A DNA stretch of 64,000 nucleotides from Dicyema japonicum. Taxonomy: Eukaryota; Dicyemida; Rhombozoa; Dicyemidae. Below are positions 13,645 through 24,486 of the stretch, piece by piece. The stretch spans positions 681,273 to 745,272 of the forward strand of contig RDEW01000020.1 in NCBI GenBank assembly GCA_011109175.1. The letters are read 5' to 3'. Position numbers and translations under genes: made by a program. Position 1 is the first letter of the stretch, and the number at the start of each line of letters is the position of its first letter. A model generated the notes under the pieces. That model saw only the letters and a program-made list of their open reading frames with translations. It made no database searches and was not told the origin of the DNA.

Positions 13645-14007
13645 ATGTGTAGTGATAAGGATAAGATAACAAAGAATGAGCACGATTTTGACTTTAATTA
13701 TATATCACCTGAGGAAGACGACTTTGTAAGCGATAGTGATTCTGACGATGAGTTCCCCCAGTATTACATAGAAGATTCAGAAATGCAACGAATTCTACAA
13801 GATGATGAGCCGTTTATAATATGGAGTGATGATGGGGAATACTGGGAGTTGGATGTGATGCTACATATTAACAGCGCTGATGTAATCTCACATATTGAGG
13901 AGACGGGATCACAGAAATCCGAAGACTATTGCATAGCTAATGAGTCCTTAGAGATGGTCGAAAAATCTAATAATTCAAATAAGTCTGAGTCGGACGAAAA
14001 AGAATAA
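13645..14007 (+). CDS. Acidic hypothetical protein, 120 aa
   Basis: Not recognised. An intronless frame begins MCSDKDKITKNEHDFDFNY; an upstream in-frame ATG at 13588 is also possible but lies before the TATA-like sequence. The product is strongly acidic, with clusters such as SPEEDDF and SDSDSDDEFP and a Ser/Glu-rich end (SNKSESDEKE). No signal peptide, membrane segment or catalytic motif. An open frame of this length with biased composition in AT-rich DNA suggests a real gene, perhaps nuclear. It lies between LINE fragments, and the absence of introns is unusual for this window, so a retrogene or chance ORF is possible. Confidence 0.45.
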   Translation: MCSDKDKITKNEHDFDFNYISPEEDDFVSDSDSDDEFPQYYIEDSEMQRILQDDEPFIIWSDDGEYWELDVMLHINSADVISHIEETGSQKSEDYCIANESLEMVEKSNNSNKSESDEKE

Positions 14008-14094
14008 CTTTATTTATTTATTTAATTTATTTTTTTAAAATTAATTGTTAGAAATATTTTAAGAATATTTTTTTATTCCTGTTAGACACTGAAT

Positions 14095-14345
14095 GGATTT
14101 GGAGTCACCAGCAAATAGTGTCATGAAGGACTATTTCGAAGCTGACGGACTTCGTTTCAGGGGTCGCCAGAGAAATACTCTCCCGGTTACGCTGGACCAT
14201 CGGAGAGTGGGGAAATAATTAAAAGACGGGGACGACCTTGACGCCTTACGGTACGTTGCCCAGGACAGGGGAAATGGAAGAAATTAATAACTCTTATTGT
14301 TTCCTGTGCTGCACAAGCTTTGACATGATCCATGGCATCGAGAAA
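14095..14345 (+). mobile_element. APE-LINE 3' end
   Basis: Reads LESPANSVMKDYFEADG, RFRGRQRNTLP, then DGDDLDALRYVAQDRGNGR followed by stops. It aligns with the C-termini at 36290-36510 (plus) and 50586-50870 (minus). The tail (TGTGCTGCACAAGC...CATGATC) resembles 36525-36560. 5' truncated. Confidence 0.6.
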
Positions 14346-15180
14346 GTGCTTAATAATAGGCACTTGTTTCCTTCACTTGAAAGTACAGGAAGTGCGTATG
14401 CCCTTGATTACATAAGTGTTTTCATAATTGAATTCTACATCGTATAGCATCGCATCGTCTATAGCATCGGCTTGTATATTTTTGTTAAAGTTTTAGGGAC
14501 GCAGAATCGAGATAAGGAACCTCCATGTGGACACTGCAGGTAATCTGGAAGTATGTTAGTTTTGTATTTTCCATGGAATAATCCCGCACGCAGTCTGAAA
14601 TATTTTGACTCTATTTCTCATATAACTGCAAAATACGTGTGTTCTAGTAATGGCTATTAGTCGTTTGTTGTAATTCCTTCGAGGAACTTCATTAATTTCC
14701 TTTGTTTATTATCTTGAAGGCTCACAAAAAGTCTATCAAGTCACGTTTTGTATTTCAGATACAAGGCTACGAACATCTGCGGTATACCTTCCACCGCGGA
14801 ATTCACTTGAAAGCTGTCAGGTTTCTGTATTGTACATAATAATAACACTTCCAACATGAGTAGGTAATGTTTACAGTACTTAAACCTTACATTTAGGGGA
14901 ACACACACTTTATTTTGAGAAGTATCTGAGCAGAGAGTTACAGGTTTATCTGCGAAGATTAATATGAGAGGCTTCTGAATCAATTTACCAACACCGACGT
15001 GCCTGTTAGTCACTGGAAGATGCTAATGGGGTGGCGCTCGGATAAATTCCCTCCCGCTCAGTACCGTTGGGACCCACTTTGATGACGATACTGTCCGCAC
15101 CGGTATCTCCATCAGAATCGGACTGAAGATTTGTCAGACTCACAGTTGTCAGTGCGGTAGTTCCGTTGACTGTTATGGAC
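14346..15180. other. Non-coding stretch, nothing recognised
   Basis: No gene, repeat or RNA could be supported. The minus-strand frame at 14741-15013 has no known motif. Confidence 0.3.
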
Positions 15181-15640
15181 ATCAATGCAGGACGATTTTC
15201 AAGATATTAAGGCGATCAACGGAATTGTTAATCGAATCCTGGAGTCTGCTGATACCCCTCCATACTTGAACAAGTTGGCCTGGATAGAGGAGAGGGAAAA
15301 CAACTGGGAGGAAACACAATTTTTCCATTCGAGGAAAGGAAGCTTTTGGTATGGGATGCTACCCACATCGACCCCCCTTTGCCCATCCAAAGTTTTCGGG
15401 AGCGCGGTAGATACACTGTATGCCACGGAAAAAGCAATGAAAGCAAGAGAAAAAATACGAAGCGTTGCACGATCGGCTCACGTTCTACCCCATCGTAGTT
15501 GAGACAACAGGAGGAATAAGCGAGAATCGCTACGTTCCCTAAAGAAACTGGGAGGAGTCCCTACACTAAAAAGCCACGACGCACGTGAGACACTGTGGCT
15601 TCTCTAGTTGATCTCTGTTGAGGCAGTGCAAATCGACAAT
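15180..15640 (+). mobile_element. RLE-LINE C-terminal fragment
   Basis: Two frames together give LVWDA-type residues (GKEAF / VWDATHID), then AEKAMKAREKIRS-like residues and FYPIVVETTGGISE. A second, more decayed copy lies at 59640-59840 (GKPLVWDADSVGSSV ... TIVVETTRGISEK). The order (endonuclease-type block, linker, IVVET) is that of other RLE-LINE C-termini. Frameshifted. Confidence 0.5.
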
Positions 15641-15699
15641 TTCGGCGCGGATCACTTTTGATTGATTTTTGTGTTTTTGATAAATAAAAATTTTAAACA

Positions 15700-15825
15700 A
15701 AAAAAGAAGTAAGAAAAGTAATGTTAATCCAAGGCAAATCCAAAACATTAAATATGTTCCTGACTTCACGTTCTTTTTGTTTGTGTGTGAGTCCCAGAAG
15801 ACAATCCGGTTCTTCAGCAATGAGA
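15700..15825 (+). repeat. Possible SINE-A fragment
   Basis: TTGTTTGTGTGTGAGT, then CCAGAAGACAATCCGGTTC resembles the middle of the SINE at 18064-18361 (TTGTGTGAGTG ... AGACAAATCCAGTTCCGCAG). Similarity is short and gapped. Confidence 0.3.
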
Positions 15826-16700
15826 CAACCTACTTATTAATGAAAAATAACATTTTTGTTCCCACGATGATCTTTCTTACATGTTCTCCTTGTTTCCGCA
15901 AGTCTGATTCTCTCTGGAGAGTCTTATCAGATATACGACTAAAAAAATTCACAAATTCAGATTTGATAGCACTGATTCTAAGGAAATCTCACGATAAAGT
16001 TTGGAAGAATTGGTTTGAGGACTCCTGCCGATTTGGGCATTCCATGCTACCTATTGTCCCTTGCAAGCTTCTGTGCCATGGCCAACTCAATCGCCCCAGA
16101 TTGAGTCTGGAACTCTGGTTGACAAGATTGTGCAGCGGATAACAAGTGGGCTTGGTGTTCCGAAGAACTTAATCTCTCAATAGGTATGAGATGAAATTTT
16201 TTTGTGAAAAAGGTAATTGAACTTTAAGGTCCGCATGTCTATACTGCGTCTGCTGAGAATTCGGGTCCTGGCTCAATTCCTTTCCGATACGGGTAGTTGG
16301 TACTCTGTTTGACGGGAATACAATTCGCTTTGAAGTTATTTTGGCTAGGCTTTGAAATCTGCTAGAACACCGATGCCAATGCAGTTGAATGGTTGACACG
16401 AAGAGGCTACATCTGCTGTCATGCAAACGGAGCGCCAGGAGATTCACTCGTCACGTCATGTTAAACTCGACAGTCATGAGGGTTATCGAAGACACCAGCT
16501 TAACTTGCCTTCTGGAACCAGTCGGTCTTGACAGAGGTAATGGCAAGAGGCCGGATGACGTAACAACCATGCAATGGAGCCAATGGAGGTGTCTTACTTG
16601 GGATTCAACGTGTACGGACACTTTTTCTAATTGGAATTTGCTCTAGTCATCGTTGCGCGCGGTTCCGTAGCGAATACTCCTAAAGATTTGAAAAAATGAG
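15800..16700 (+). mobile_element. RLE-LINE: RT thumb, zinc knuckle, endonuclease-type block
   Basis: Domains in order: thumb (LLMKNNIFVPTMIFLTCSPC), knuckle (RCQC...KRLHLLSCKRSARRFTRH around 16370-16460) and endonuclease-type block (LEPVGLDRGNGKRPDD ... CLTWDSTCTDTFS at 16510-16630). The palm is missing. A stop after CQC and several shifts make it inactive. It is a sister copy of 25200-26400. Confidence 0.7.
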
Positions 16701-16924
16701 CAATTATCGCGGCATTGGAGAACAGTTCGCTTTCTATTCGATCTCTGTCGACACGTCTACCGTTATTCGTCTGAGTTCATCAGGTTAATCTGAAGACTCG
16801 AATGGCTGTGGAAGGATGAGCCTAGAATGACACTATGGCTCTTCCCGAACATTGGGCTCACGATAAAGAGTGTAACTCTCATTACGTGCTCAATCCCTGT
16901 AGACTATAACTGAGACCTTGTCAT

Positions 16925-17335
16925 ATCAACTAACTTTATTATTTAATAAATGTCGAAATTTATAGGAATTCTACTAACATATTAATGACAACCGCAGGTG
17001 ATCCACGGTAGGCAAAAAGATTGTCAAAGAAACCTTGTCCATAACTTAGACTGAGAGTTTCACTTAGATAGTACTCAGAAGCATTGATTTTGAAGTCTGC
17101 ATCTTAATAATTTGTTTCCCTCAAAGCATAAATGGCTCTAACGTTGTGCCGACCAAACCCATACTTCAATTGTTCATTACAGACTTCAAAAAAAGATGAA
17201 GAAGTAGGTCCGCCCTCTTCCATTTTCATCGCATGTCTATAATTCTCAGGAGGAAGAGTTTTCACAATGGTAATCTCAGTCAGTGTGAAGTAGGTCAGGA
17301 ATATTTCCAATATAAATAAATATAATAATATTATT
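16925..17335 (-). repeat. Repeat D-related copy with a 68-codon frame
   Basis: The minus frame at 17310-17104 contains LTEITIVKTLP, AMKMEEGG, FFEVCNEQLKYGFGR, then a stop. Beyond it, FKINASEYYLSETLSLSYG continues in frame. DNA of the first half resembles 52330-52490 and 59340-59500 (CATTACAGRCTTC, GCCCTCTTCCATT). It may be the best-preserved coding part of an unidentified mobile element. I do not recognise the protein. Confidence 0.4.
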
Positions 17336-17376
17336 TAATAAATAAAAATATAAAATTATGTTGTAATAAAGTAACC

Positions 17377-19023
17377 ATGAACACAGCACATTACTATGAT
17401 GATTTATTTTTGGATGATGTAGAGGATAGTGAAGTAATATTGAATATATAATGAGATTATGGAAGTATTAAAGAGGCAAATGGGTGACAATCATGAAATA
17501 GGCCATTACGACGAGTACATAACAGATAATGTAGTGAATAGGGATATTTACAGTTTAAACAGTAATAATAATGATAATTAAGTATTACAACAAAAGTATG
17601 ACAAATTGGAGTGTCTGTATAACAGAAGGGGTGAATTTATTGACCAATTGAAAGAAGAGGGGAGTAAAAGAGAAGAAGAGTATGAAAGACAAATACGAGA
17701 ACTGAAACATAAACTATTAATAAGTGAAGGTTATATTAATAATAATAAATAGGAGAGAAGGATGGTGTATTAGTGAAATTAGATAATATGCATAAAACTA
17801 ATGATAGTCTTGTGGAAGACTTAAGAAATAATGAAAGCTTATTGGATGATGCTAATAGTAGAATTATAAATATAAGTAACGAAAAATTAAAGGTAGTAAA
17901 TGACTAAACATATTAGTTGGAAGAGAATGTCTCAATGGCTTACGACAATATAAGAATGTTAAATGAGGAGATAATACATTTGTCTTCAAATGACGTCATT
18001 TCAAAGATTCAAGCAAAACACCAAATAATGATTAAACAGATAAAGCAAGACCTACAAGGACAATAATAATAAAGCCTTTTCACGAGAGCCATAGTATTTT
18101 ATAGCTCCGCATAGGCAGGACACACACTTTATTTAAGTAAAGAACAGTTAATTTTAACTAATCGTAGAACCAAGGAATGATCTTCACTTCTTTTTTTTCT
18201 TTTCTTGTGTGAGTGTCCTTTCTAGACAAATCCAGTTCCGCAGTGAGTATTCACTGATGACGGCGTCACTCGTCAAACCATTTCTGCATCGTAGATGCGT
18301 GGAACCTTCCACCAGGTGAACAGCAGCGAGATTCGAACCGTAGCCTAAGCCACTTAAGCCCGGACAAATTGAATATATAATGGATATTAATAATAAAGTA
18401 TTTTAATTTATTATTTTAATAATAATTTTAAATAAATTATTATTAGAATTCACAATTTATTTGTCTAGAGGAAGAATTTGAATTATTAAAGAGGGAAAAT
18501 ATGGCTACAATAAATTCTCTTGTGAGACAACTGGAGAATAGTAATTTTAATGAAAACATCAAACATGAAAATACAACATAAAAACAATTTAATGATTCTC
18601 TACAAAAGGAAATTGCTGATTTGATGCTAAATTCAATTGATAAATGTGACAATTGTGATTTGGCAAATAAACAACTTGAAGAATTAAAATATTTATATGA
18701 AAATGAATTAAACACATGTAAGGATAAACTACAACGAGAACAATCCACAGTCACTCTTTATTTGTCTGAAAAGACTATTTTGGAGGAAGAATTAAAGTAT
18801 ATTATATTTAATATTCAGGAAAGTCTTGTCAAATAACCAGGAGACTACTGATGATGTTTTGATAATGTTCTATTTATAGGATGAATTATGTCCAATGTGT
18901 ATTAATAAATTGGAGAAAATAAAGAAATCGTACAATGATACATTAACTAATATCAAAAGTATTTTGTTCTTTATTATCATAGGGGATGTTAGTCACTATA
19001 TTAATAATATTGATTTTATTTAA
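17377..19023 (+). pseudogene. Coiled-coil protein gene broken by a SINE insertion
   Basis: Family not recognised. It starts MNTAHYYDDLFLDDVEDSE and continues as charged heptad coiled coil (FIDQLKEEGSKREEEYERQ, SLVEDLRNNESLLDDANSR, YLSEKTILEEELKKVL), with CxxC pairs KCDNCD and ELCPMC, ending HYINNIDFI. Introns: 17434-17455, 17562-17582, 17730-17752, 17893-17916, 18398-18446 (49 nt), 18797-18818, 18856-18879 and 18959-18982. A 298-bp SINE at 18064-18361 puts a stop right after LQGQ. Removing it with one copy of the 6-bp duplication restores the frame (GQ, then IEYIMDINNK) and gives about 377 codons, divisible by three. One in-frame TAA (18579-18581) remains. As it stands, the locus could make only a 199-aa N-terminal piece. 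Confidence 0.7.
18064..18361 (-). mobile_element. SINE-A, tRNA-like head and LINE-like tail, 298 bp
   Basis: Flanked by GGACAA at 18058-18063 and 18362-18367 (target-site duplication). Read on the minus strand it begins with a segment carrying a pol III B box (GGTTCGAATCT) and ends GGCTCTCGTGAAAAGGC followed by TTATTATTA. That end matches the 3' end of the APE-LINE at 50586-50640 (minus: GGCTCTCGTGAAGTGC, then ATAATAATAATG). No ORF. An A box is not clear, so the 5' end may be slightly truncated. It sits in an exon of the coiled-coil gene. Confidence 0.65.
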
Positions 19024-19059
19024 TGTTTTTTAAAACAAAAAATTAAATTCAAAATAAAA

Positions 19060-19530
19060 TTGGTAATGTTTTGTGTGCATTCATGCCAAACCCTAGAAGA
19101 GAACAAGATACTAGAGCGCAGACCTCCTGAGATTAGCGCTTCAGAATTGCTCAGAGTTGAATTTTGTCGTCTACGATGTGGACATCATCTGTCTCTGGCT
19201 GGTAGAGTAGATCTGGATCTTTTTGTTTGGTCTGACCACCAGGGCTCGACGTGAAAGTAATGGATCTCTGGGAGCGTCCTATCTCCAGCTTTCAACCCGG
19301 AGCCTGAAAGTCTCCACTGAAAAAATGAGTCGGTGCAGGCCCCATTAAGAAATCAAGCATTTTCTCCGAGAGAAAGAGAAAACATTACACCGTCCGGGTG
19401 CCTTCCATCTCTACGACCCATGCCCACCGATTATAGAGTTAACGGGAATACAACCGCCTCAAGAGAGCTTCACAACCTCGTTGATTGTGGCAAGCCTTGG
19501 AAACAAATAATTGATTATTAGGCCATGGAA
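19060..19530 (+). mobile_element. Degenerate LINE C-terminal fragment
   Basis: Contains RVEFCRLRCGHHLSLAG (see 7790-7925), followed by frames without motifs. AAATCAAGCATTTTCTCCGAGAG at 19355 resembles 7475-7495. Boundaries unknown. Confidence 0.4.
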
Positions 19531-19819
19531 GGTCTTTCTGTATTTGATTATTAAAGTCCCCGGAGACGTAAAGTATGGTGGCGTTGTTATTATTTAGACA
19601 TGGAGGCAGGTTCGAACTTGTTGCGAACGGTCAATTGTGAAAGACAGGACTGACAAGAAACAGGGGGAAATAGATTGGATTAGTTTCTGGATTATTTGTG
19701 CCACGCTTTATTTACCTTAATAAAAATTATTTGAATTCGCCTAAACGGACGACAGGACAAAATGAATACCTTTTAAATTTTTTATTTAATTACTTCATTT
19801 TTTATATTAAAGACAATTA

Positions 19820-20297
19820 TTTAACAAAGAAACAAATACTAGTTAAGGAAGCCGGCTGCGTGGATCGCGAACGAGTTCCCTCGGAGTATGGCCATTCCAA
19901 TCTTTTGTCTCATCCATAACCCTTCTCGTTGATCCCTTTCGTTTCTGGAAAACATTCCTCTGAGTTCGCGCAAGAACTCAGCCGTCATTGGACCAACGAC
20001 TCCAGACCGCAACAAGAGTAAATCGGTACCGGTCCCCGAGGCAAGAATATTTCTTGATTTTTAGGTTTTCCGCGGTCGAAGCAGCTGCTCCTGGTGTCTG
20101 AACCGTTTTGAAAAGATTCGTGCTTGAATATGTGTCAACACAAGCTGCGTCCCAGACCAAAGATCTTCCGGATGTGTAAGTGAAAAGGGTCATCCCGTCA
20201 TGTCTCTTTCCATCTCCTCGATCGAGACCCACTTGTTCAAGCTGTAATGGGAAGCCTATAGCCGTCAGAGCAGCGTGACGTGGTCCTCTTCTGCTAC
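19820..20297 (-). mobile_element. RLE-LINE 3' end, 5' truncated
   Basis: The minus strand reads GLDRGDGKRHDGMTLF, SLVWDAACVDTYSS, TPGAAASTAENLKIKKYSC, then LRELRG-like residues, and ends in a 3' UTR (AACGAGTTCCCTC-type end) with an A-rich tail near 19790-19850. It is very close to 25900-26400. It abuts an APE-LINE end of opposite orientation at about 20300. Confidence 0.75.
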
Positions 20298-20530
20298 TTC
20301 ATTCTATTATGCTATGATCGGGGGCCAATTGATGGATGCAAACGATCTGGACGAAATCAGGAGGCGAGCGCGACAAAGAAAGGGATGGAGAAGGCTAACG
20401 GAAAGGATTATCGAAATATATGGCACAAGCGAAACAATAACAGTGTTTACTGGTAACGGGGATGTGCTTTAACTAGCTAACTTCATTTTAGGCACCTGAT
20501 TATTTATTATTATTAGGCACCTGATTAGGC
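20298..20530 (+). mobile_element. APE-LINE 3' end
   Basis: Reads LMDANDLDEIRRRARQRKG and WRRLTERI, the C-terminal motif shared with 14225, 36430, 50640 and 55190. Near the end, TAGGCACCTGATTA occurs at about 20490 and 20516 on either side of TTTATTATTAT, a possible target-site duplication around a TTA tail. Confidence 0.6.
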
Positions 20531-21450
20531 TAGTAAATTAAGAAAATTTGACAAGAAAATTACCCACGTGGTTAAGAATCATGTGGACTTATAAATTGAA
20601 TTTCATTTACAATTAAAATATCTTTCTTTCCTTAATAAAAAGATTTAATTGAAATATTAAAATAAGAATAAATAAGCTTCGTCGTAGGGGGCAAATTCCA
20701 ATCGTAGACCCAATATGAAGTATATTTTACATGTTATTTATGAGGGAGTTTCCCCTCACCTAATGGATCTTAACAGTCATTGACATGTATACTAGGTTGG
20801 CTTTTTAAAATACTGCGGAGTTAGAATTCTTGAGTCGTTAGGGAATCGGATTTCTACAAATCTGGGGATCTCCCCTGAGCGCTGCTAGTTATTTCTCGCT
20901 CGTCATTCTGAGAGAGAATAGCCACGAATCTGCTAACAGCACATCGTGTAGAGGAAAAATGATAAAAAAGGAAGGAGCTTTATCATTGAGCGCATTTCCC
21001 TGAAAATTGTCGGGTGGAAAGGGTTCTCAATTATAAGAGCAGCCAGTGATTGCTAACTGTTAGTTTTTGTGGAAAGATTAGTTTAATAAATCCTTTTATA
21101 GAAAACCATCCTCAATTAGTGACAATGTAGTTAAAGTATGACTCTAATAATGATTATAGCAATCAGTAAATTCATAATATTATATGCTAAATATATTATA
21201 ATACTACTTTTTACAATTTTACTTTTATTTCTGGTTGTTAATTCTTCAGAATCAATCTCATCATCATCTTGGTCCATAATTCTGATCAAAAATTCATTTT
21301 TGTTTATACTTCGAAGACGATGAACTTGGTCACGATTTTAAAATAATGTCAGATTATTAACAAATGGTCTTAAACGTTTCATTTTTTGGAAAAATATTTT
21401 TAAACACACATTTTAATATATCCTAATCTACCATTAACAAAATATTTATA
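20531..21450. other. Non-coding stretch, nothing recognised
   Basis: AT-rich. A short plus frame at 21138-21323 is hydrophobic but has no support as a gene. Confidence 0.3.
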
Positions 21451-22149
21451 CTGAATATTCAGTGCTCACTCTAACGTTAAAGTATCACCTCTTATAACAC
21501 AATTTACTTCACCACTACTATTTAAATTAATTGTTGTATTACAGTGATATCACGGTAAACTCAGGATCTCTTTCCACTTCGTTTAAAGTCATAACCTTAC
21601 TTACAGCCTAAGCATTAATTACACATTTTGACAATTGTAGTGCTATTATCTTGTCCGGCTAATAGTTAATAAAATAAATTACATTGAAACCAGTATATTG
21701 TACATTACAGTGTATGGAGTATACTCATTTTCTTGTAAAGCTATTAAATTATAAAATATAATACAAATCTCTTTTATTCCTAATAAAATCACTAACAACC
21801 AGAACATTTGAATTTTACATAAATTGAATATTTATATGATTTATTACGTTCTTGGAATTTTACTGCCAACAAGCATTAATGACTTACCTAATAAATTCAC
21901 ATTAATGTAAAATCTAAACAAATAACTTGTCTTTGCAATTTAGAACATGCATGGAAGTTGAAACCATTCTAATCTGAGCGGTCCATCTCAACAGCGCTGG
22001 TAAGGGCTACCAGCTCCGCAGCCCGCTTCTTAAGAAAGCGGGCATTAACCAGGGCAATCCTGGTTATATCTGATTTACTTGGTGGCTGTCCTCTCTTCTT
22101 AGGAGCGCCACCAGACCAAGTAAAAACTTGGCATCCTTCTTCGTTCTTG

Positions 22150-23226
22150 TCATGTTTTTAAGATTTTTAGATAATTGTTCAACAATATTATGAAAACGTT
22201 TCTCTCCTGAATATTTCTGTCTACCGTGGGCTCTTCCTGTCCATTTGGATCTTTTGGATTCGCTGATTGACTTAGTGACTGTGTTTGGGATTTACTGTCA
22301 ACGGAGGACACTGGTGGTCTATCTGTCTGCATCCAATATCTGAGTCGTATTTAGGAGTGATCGGAATCCATCCTGTTCGAGTCGACTTGGCCAAATCTTT
22401 ATTGTCTCCGATCTTCCTGGCAACATTACTTCCTTTAGCAACGCTTTTACTGCGAGGTTTACTTTGAGGTAAAATTTATCCATCTTGAGTTTATTAGCTG
22501 ATTTTTAACAAGAACAACCTCCGTAGTTAGCCATGAGGTTAGTTGATGTACAATTTATGCAGTTTTTACTGTTTTTTAAGTCAAATTGACAATCCGACTT
22601 TCTGTGGTTTCCTGAACAAATCCAACATCTTTCAACGTTTTTGCAGAAACGCGCAATATGACAGAATAACTGACAACAAAAGCATTGAATTTCAGGTTTT
22701 TAAACCATTCAGCAGTGATTTGTGAGGAACCAATTTTAAAAACAAGATTAATTATAGACTTAGCTTCTCCACGGTTTTCTATTATTAGTTTTGCCATAGG
22801 TAATCTTTCGCCACGTTTTTCAAATTTTTTGATAGTTAACTCTGAAGATATAATGATACCAAGGTATTCATAAGCTCTTCAAGTTCAACCCACGTTGATA
22901 AATTTTTTAATACAATTTCGAGGGTGGTAACTTAGTTCGTGTAAGTTTGTGTCCATTATCCCCAAAAGGCAACTTTGCATTGAGATCCCTTTCAAATAAG
23001 CTAGCATCTTCTTGGTTGTTAAAGCAGAATACAAAGTCCCCGTAAAACGTCGGGTCACTCTAGCTACAGCCGCAGAATCCAAGACAGAGATTATATTTGC
23101 AACCTTGATACCTCCAAGAGTTTTATTTGTAATATTAAGCACAATTGAGACGTTTCCATAAATATTATTAAAACTTTTCATCATTTCATTATTATTTGAA
23201 TTTTTCATTTTCATCCACGAGGTCAT
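22150..23226 (-). pseudogene. LINE ORF1 (gag-like) with CCHC knuckles, frameshifted
   Basis: Starts MTSWMKMKNSNNNEM at 23226. Downstream minus frames include IKVANIISVLDSAAVARV, then a zinc-knuckle array readable as CCQLFCHIARFC and CWICSGNHRKSDC around 22590-22690, as in Jockey-type ORF1 nucleic-acid-binding proteins. Frame changes near 22880 and within the knuckles make it non-functional. Confidence 0.55.
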
Positions 23227-23631
23227 AGTAACAGTAAGTCTTTTCTTGACTCCTCCTACGGCGATGTTGAAATCGCTTCTACGTTTTCAATTGACTCCGG
23301 AAACTTTTCTTTATGTGTATACAGCTTGTATAGAACCATTCTTGATTTATGGCTTCCAAGGATAGTTTGAAAGTGATGAAAGAAGTACTCTTGTAGAACT
23401 TCTCGATAAATCGATGAGATATGCTATTAAACTGGCATATGGACTTGATTTAAAGTCTAAATTACCGCCTAGTGATGAGAGACGTGCAAGATCCATTGAG
23501 GAAATATTGCACCACTTGAAAAACTAATCCTTGTTGGATGCAAGTGGTCAATAATTCAAAGAGGAGACATACGGTGTTTCGTTAAACCAAACCATATCAA
23601 CCAGGACAAACTCGTTGGCTTCTCCCTTTTT

Positions 23632-23990
23632 AATTATTTTTTAATTTTTTTTTTCTTTTTTTTTTTTTTTTGAAAATAAAAATTTATTAAGGTAATTAAT
23701 AAAAATTAAATTAAGGCATCTGAATGGCCATGCTATTTCCCCTAACAATAGCCAACGAGATACGTTCTCGGAACCAACCAGTCTCTCGCGGATCCTTGGT
23801 CACAGCTTTAATCATGGAGCCGATCTTACGAACCAACTCATCTGCTTCGGGGCCAAGGATTCCTGACGTTTCCACCGCGAATGGAACAAATAGATACTCT
23901 TCCGAAATTCTCTGGTACTTCCTCCTCTTTCGTTCCTCGGCCTGCATGTCCTGGGTCTGGCTGCTTTGAAGCATGTCCTGGTCTTTTTTA
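23632..23990 (-). mobile_element. RLE-LINE 3' end inserted in another LINE tail
   Basis: Minus frame 23974-23711 reads EYLFVPFAVETSGILGPEA, DELVRKIGSMIK, DPRETGWFRERISLAIVRGN, the well-preserved end of the RLE-LINE polyprotein, followed by an A-rich tail (T-rich at 23640-23670). The flanks TTTTTTAATT resemble a target duplication, and the same host 3' end appears uninterrupted at 57604-57660. Confidence 0.7.
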
Positions 23991-24339
23991 ATTAGTAACG
24001 AGTTTGTTATGTTAATAAAATTATCTATCTAATCTGAGCGGTCATACCACAATCGTGTTTTTAAAGAGTATTTCCAATCTATTATGAATACTCCTAGTAT
24101 AAACTTAACTTTAAACGCTGTCCTAATACATATGTTCTAATTACTCAAATTAATATTGACTATTCACTAACTCCTCTTTAATCCATAATTTGCATGTACT
24201 GAGGAATATGCCCGTTTAACTATGATCATCCGTTTCTACACTTTATGGAAGCTTGGTTGGGTTCAATAAGGTCACTATTGCAACGTGTTGGGATCATAAT
24301 TAGTTAGTTTGGTTAACTATGGTCTTTGAGTTATTATTT

Positions 24340-24440
24340 ATTTAATAACCCCGAAAAGGGAACACCAAGAAAGAAGGAGTAAACCAACTAATTAAGTGAT
24401 CCCGGTACGCCTCAACAGGATCGAGAGGTTTTTCCTGTGT
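24340..24440 (-). mobile_element. LINE 3' tail only
   Basis: Read on minus: GGGATCACTTAATTAGTTGG ... TTTCTTGGTGTTCC ... GGGGTTATTAAATAAATAA. Same 3' signature as 24487-24545, 24770-24830 and 28868-28930. Confidence 0.45.
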
Positions 24441-24486
24441 TCCTCCAGAGTACCCACGGTTGGTTACAATATAGTTTGGTAATTTT

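Larger units (their letters stand above)
21971..24045. mobile_element. Nested LINE insertion inside repeat copy C
   Basis: CTAATCTGAGCGGTC occurs at both edges (about 21973 and 24031), consistent with a 15-bp target-site duplication. Inside are a minus-strand gag-like frame (22150-23226), a plus-strand LINE C-terminus (CIEPFLIYGFQG, AIKLAYGLDLKSKLPPSDER, IEEILHHLKN at 23310-23527) and the LINE 3' end AACGAGTTTGTTATG at 23996. Copies A and B lack the 15-mer, so it may belong to the element rather than the target. Confidence 0.5.
21460..24345. repeat. Repeat family 1.2k, copy C, split by a nested insertion
   Basis: 21460-21970 and 24046-24345 match the two halves of copies A (26415-27626) and B (29222-30436): CTAAAGTATCACCTC..., TGTCTTTGCA, then CAATCGTGTTTTTAAAGAGT, CTCCTAGTATAAACTTAAC and ACATATGTTCTAATT. 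The matching halves are separated by about 2.07 kb of inserted LINE sequence. Confidence 0.65.

Noticed and set aside
15199-15470. Minus-strand frames of 75-80 codons opposite 15185-15502
   Set aside because: They overlap the RLE-LINE fragment on the plus strand and contain no motif; antisense shadows.
18290-18360. A functional tRNA gene
   Set aside because: Only a B box and part of a tRNA-like arm are present; no acceptor pairing or anticodon arm. It is the head of SINE-A.
17377-19023. Ciliate-type genetic code (TAA read as an amino acid) to explain stops
   Set aside because: All eight genes end at TAA or TGA at the expected protein ends, and internal stops vanish when tiny introns or insertions are removed; only one TAA (18579) is unexplained.
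22885-23226. Minus-strand 113-codon frame as a host gene
   Set aside because: It continues, after a frame change, into CCHC knuckles of a gag-like ORF1 and lies inside a LINE insertion, so I treat it as element-derived.
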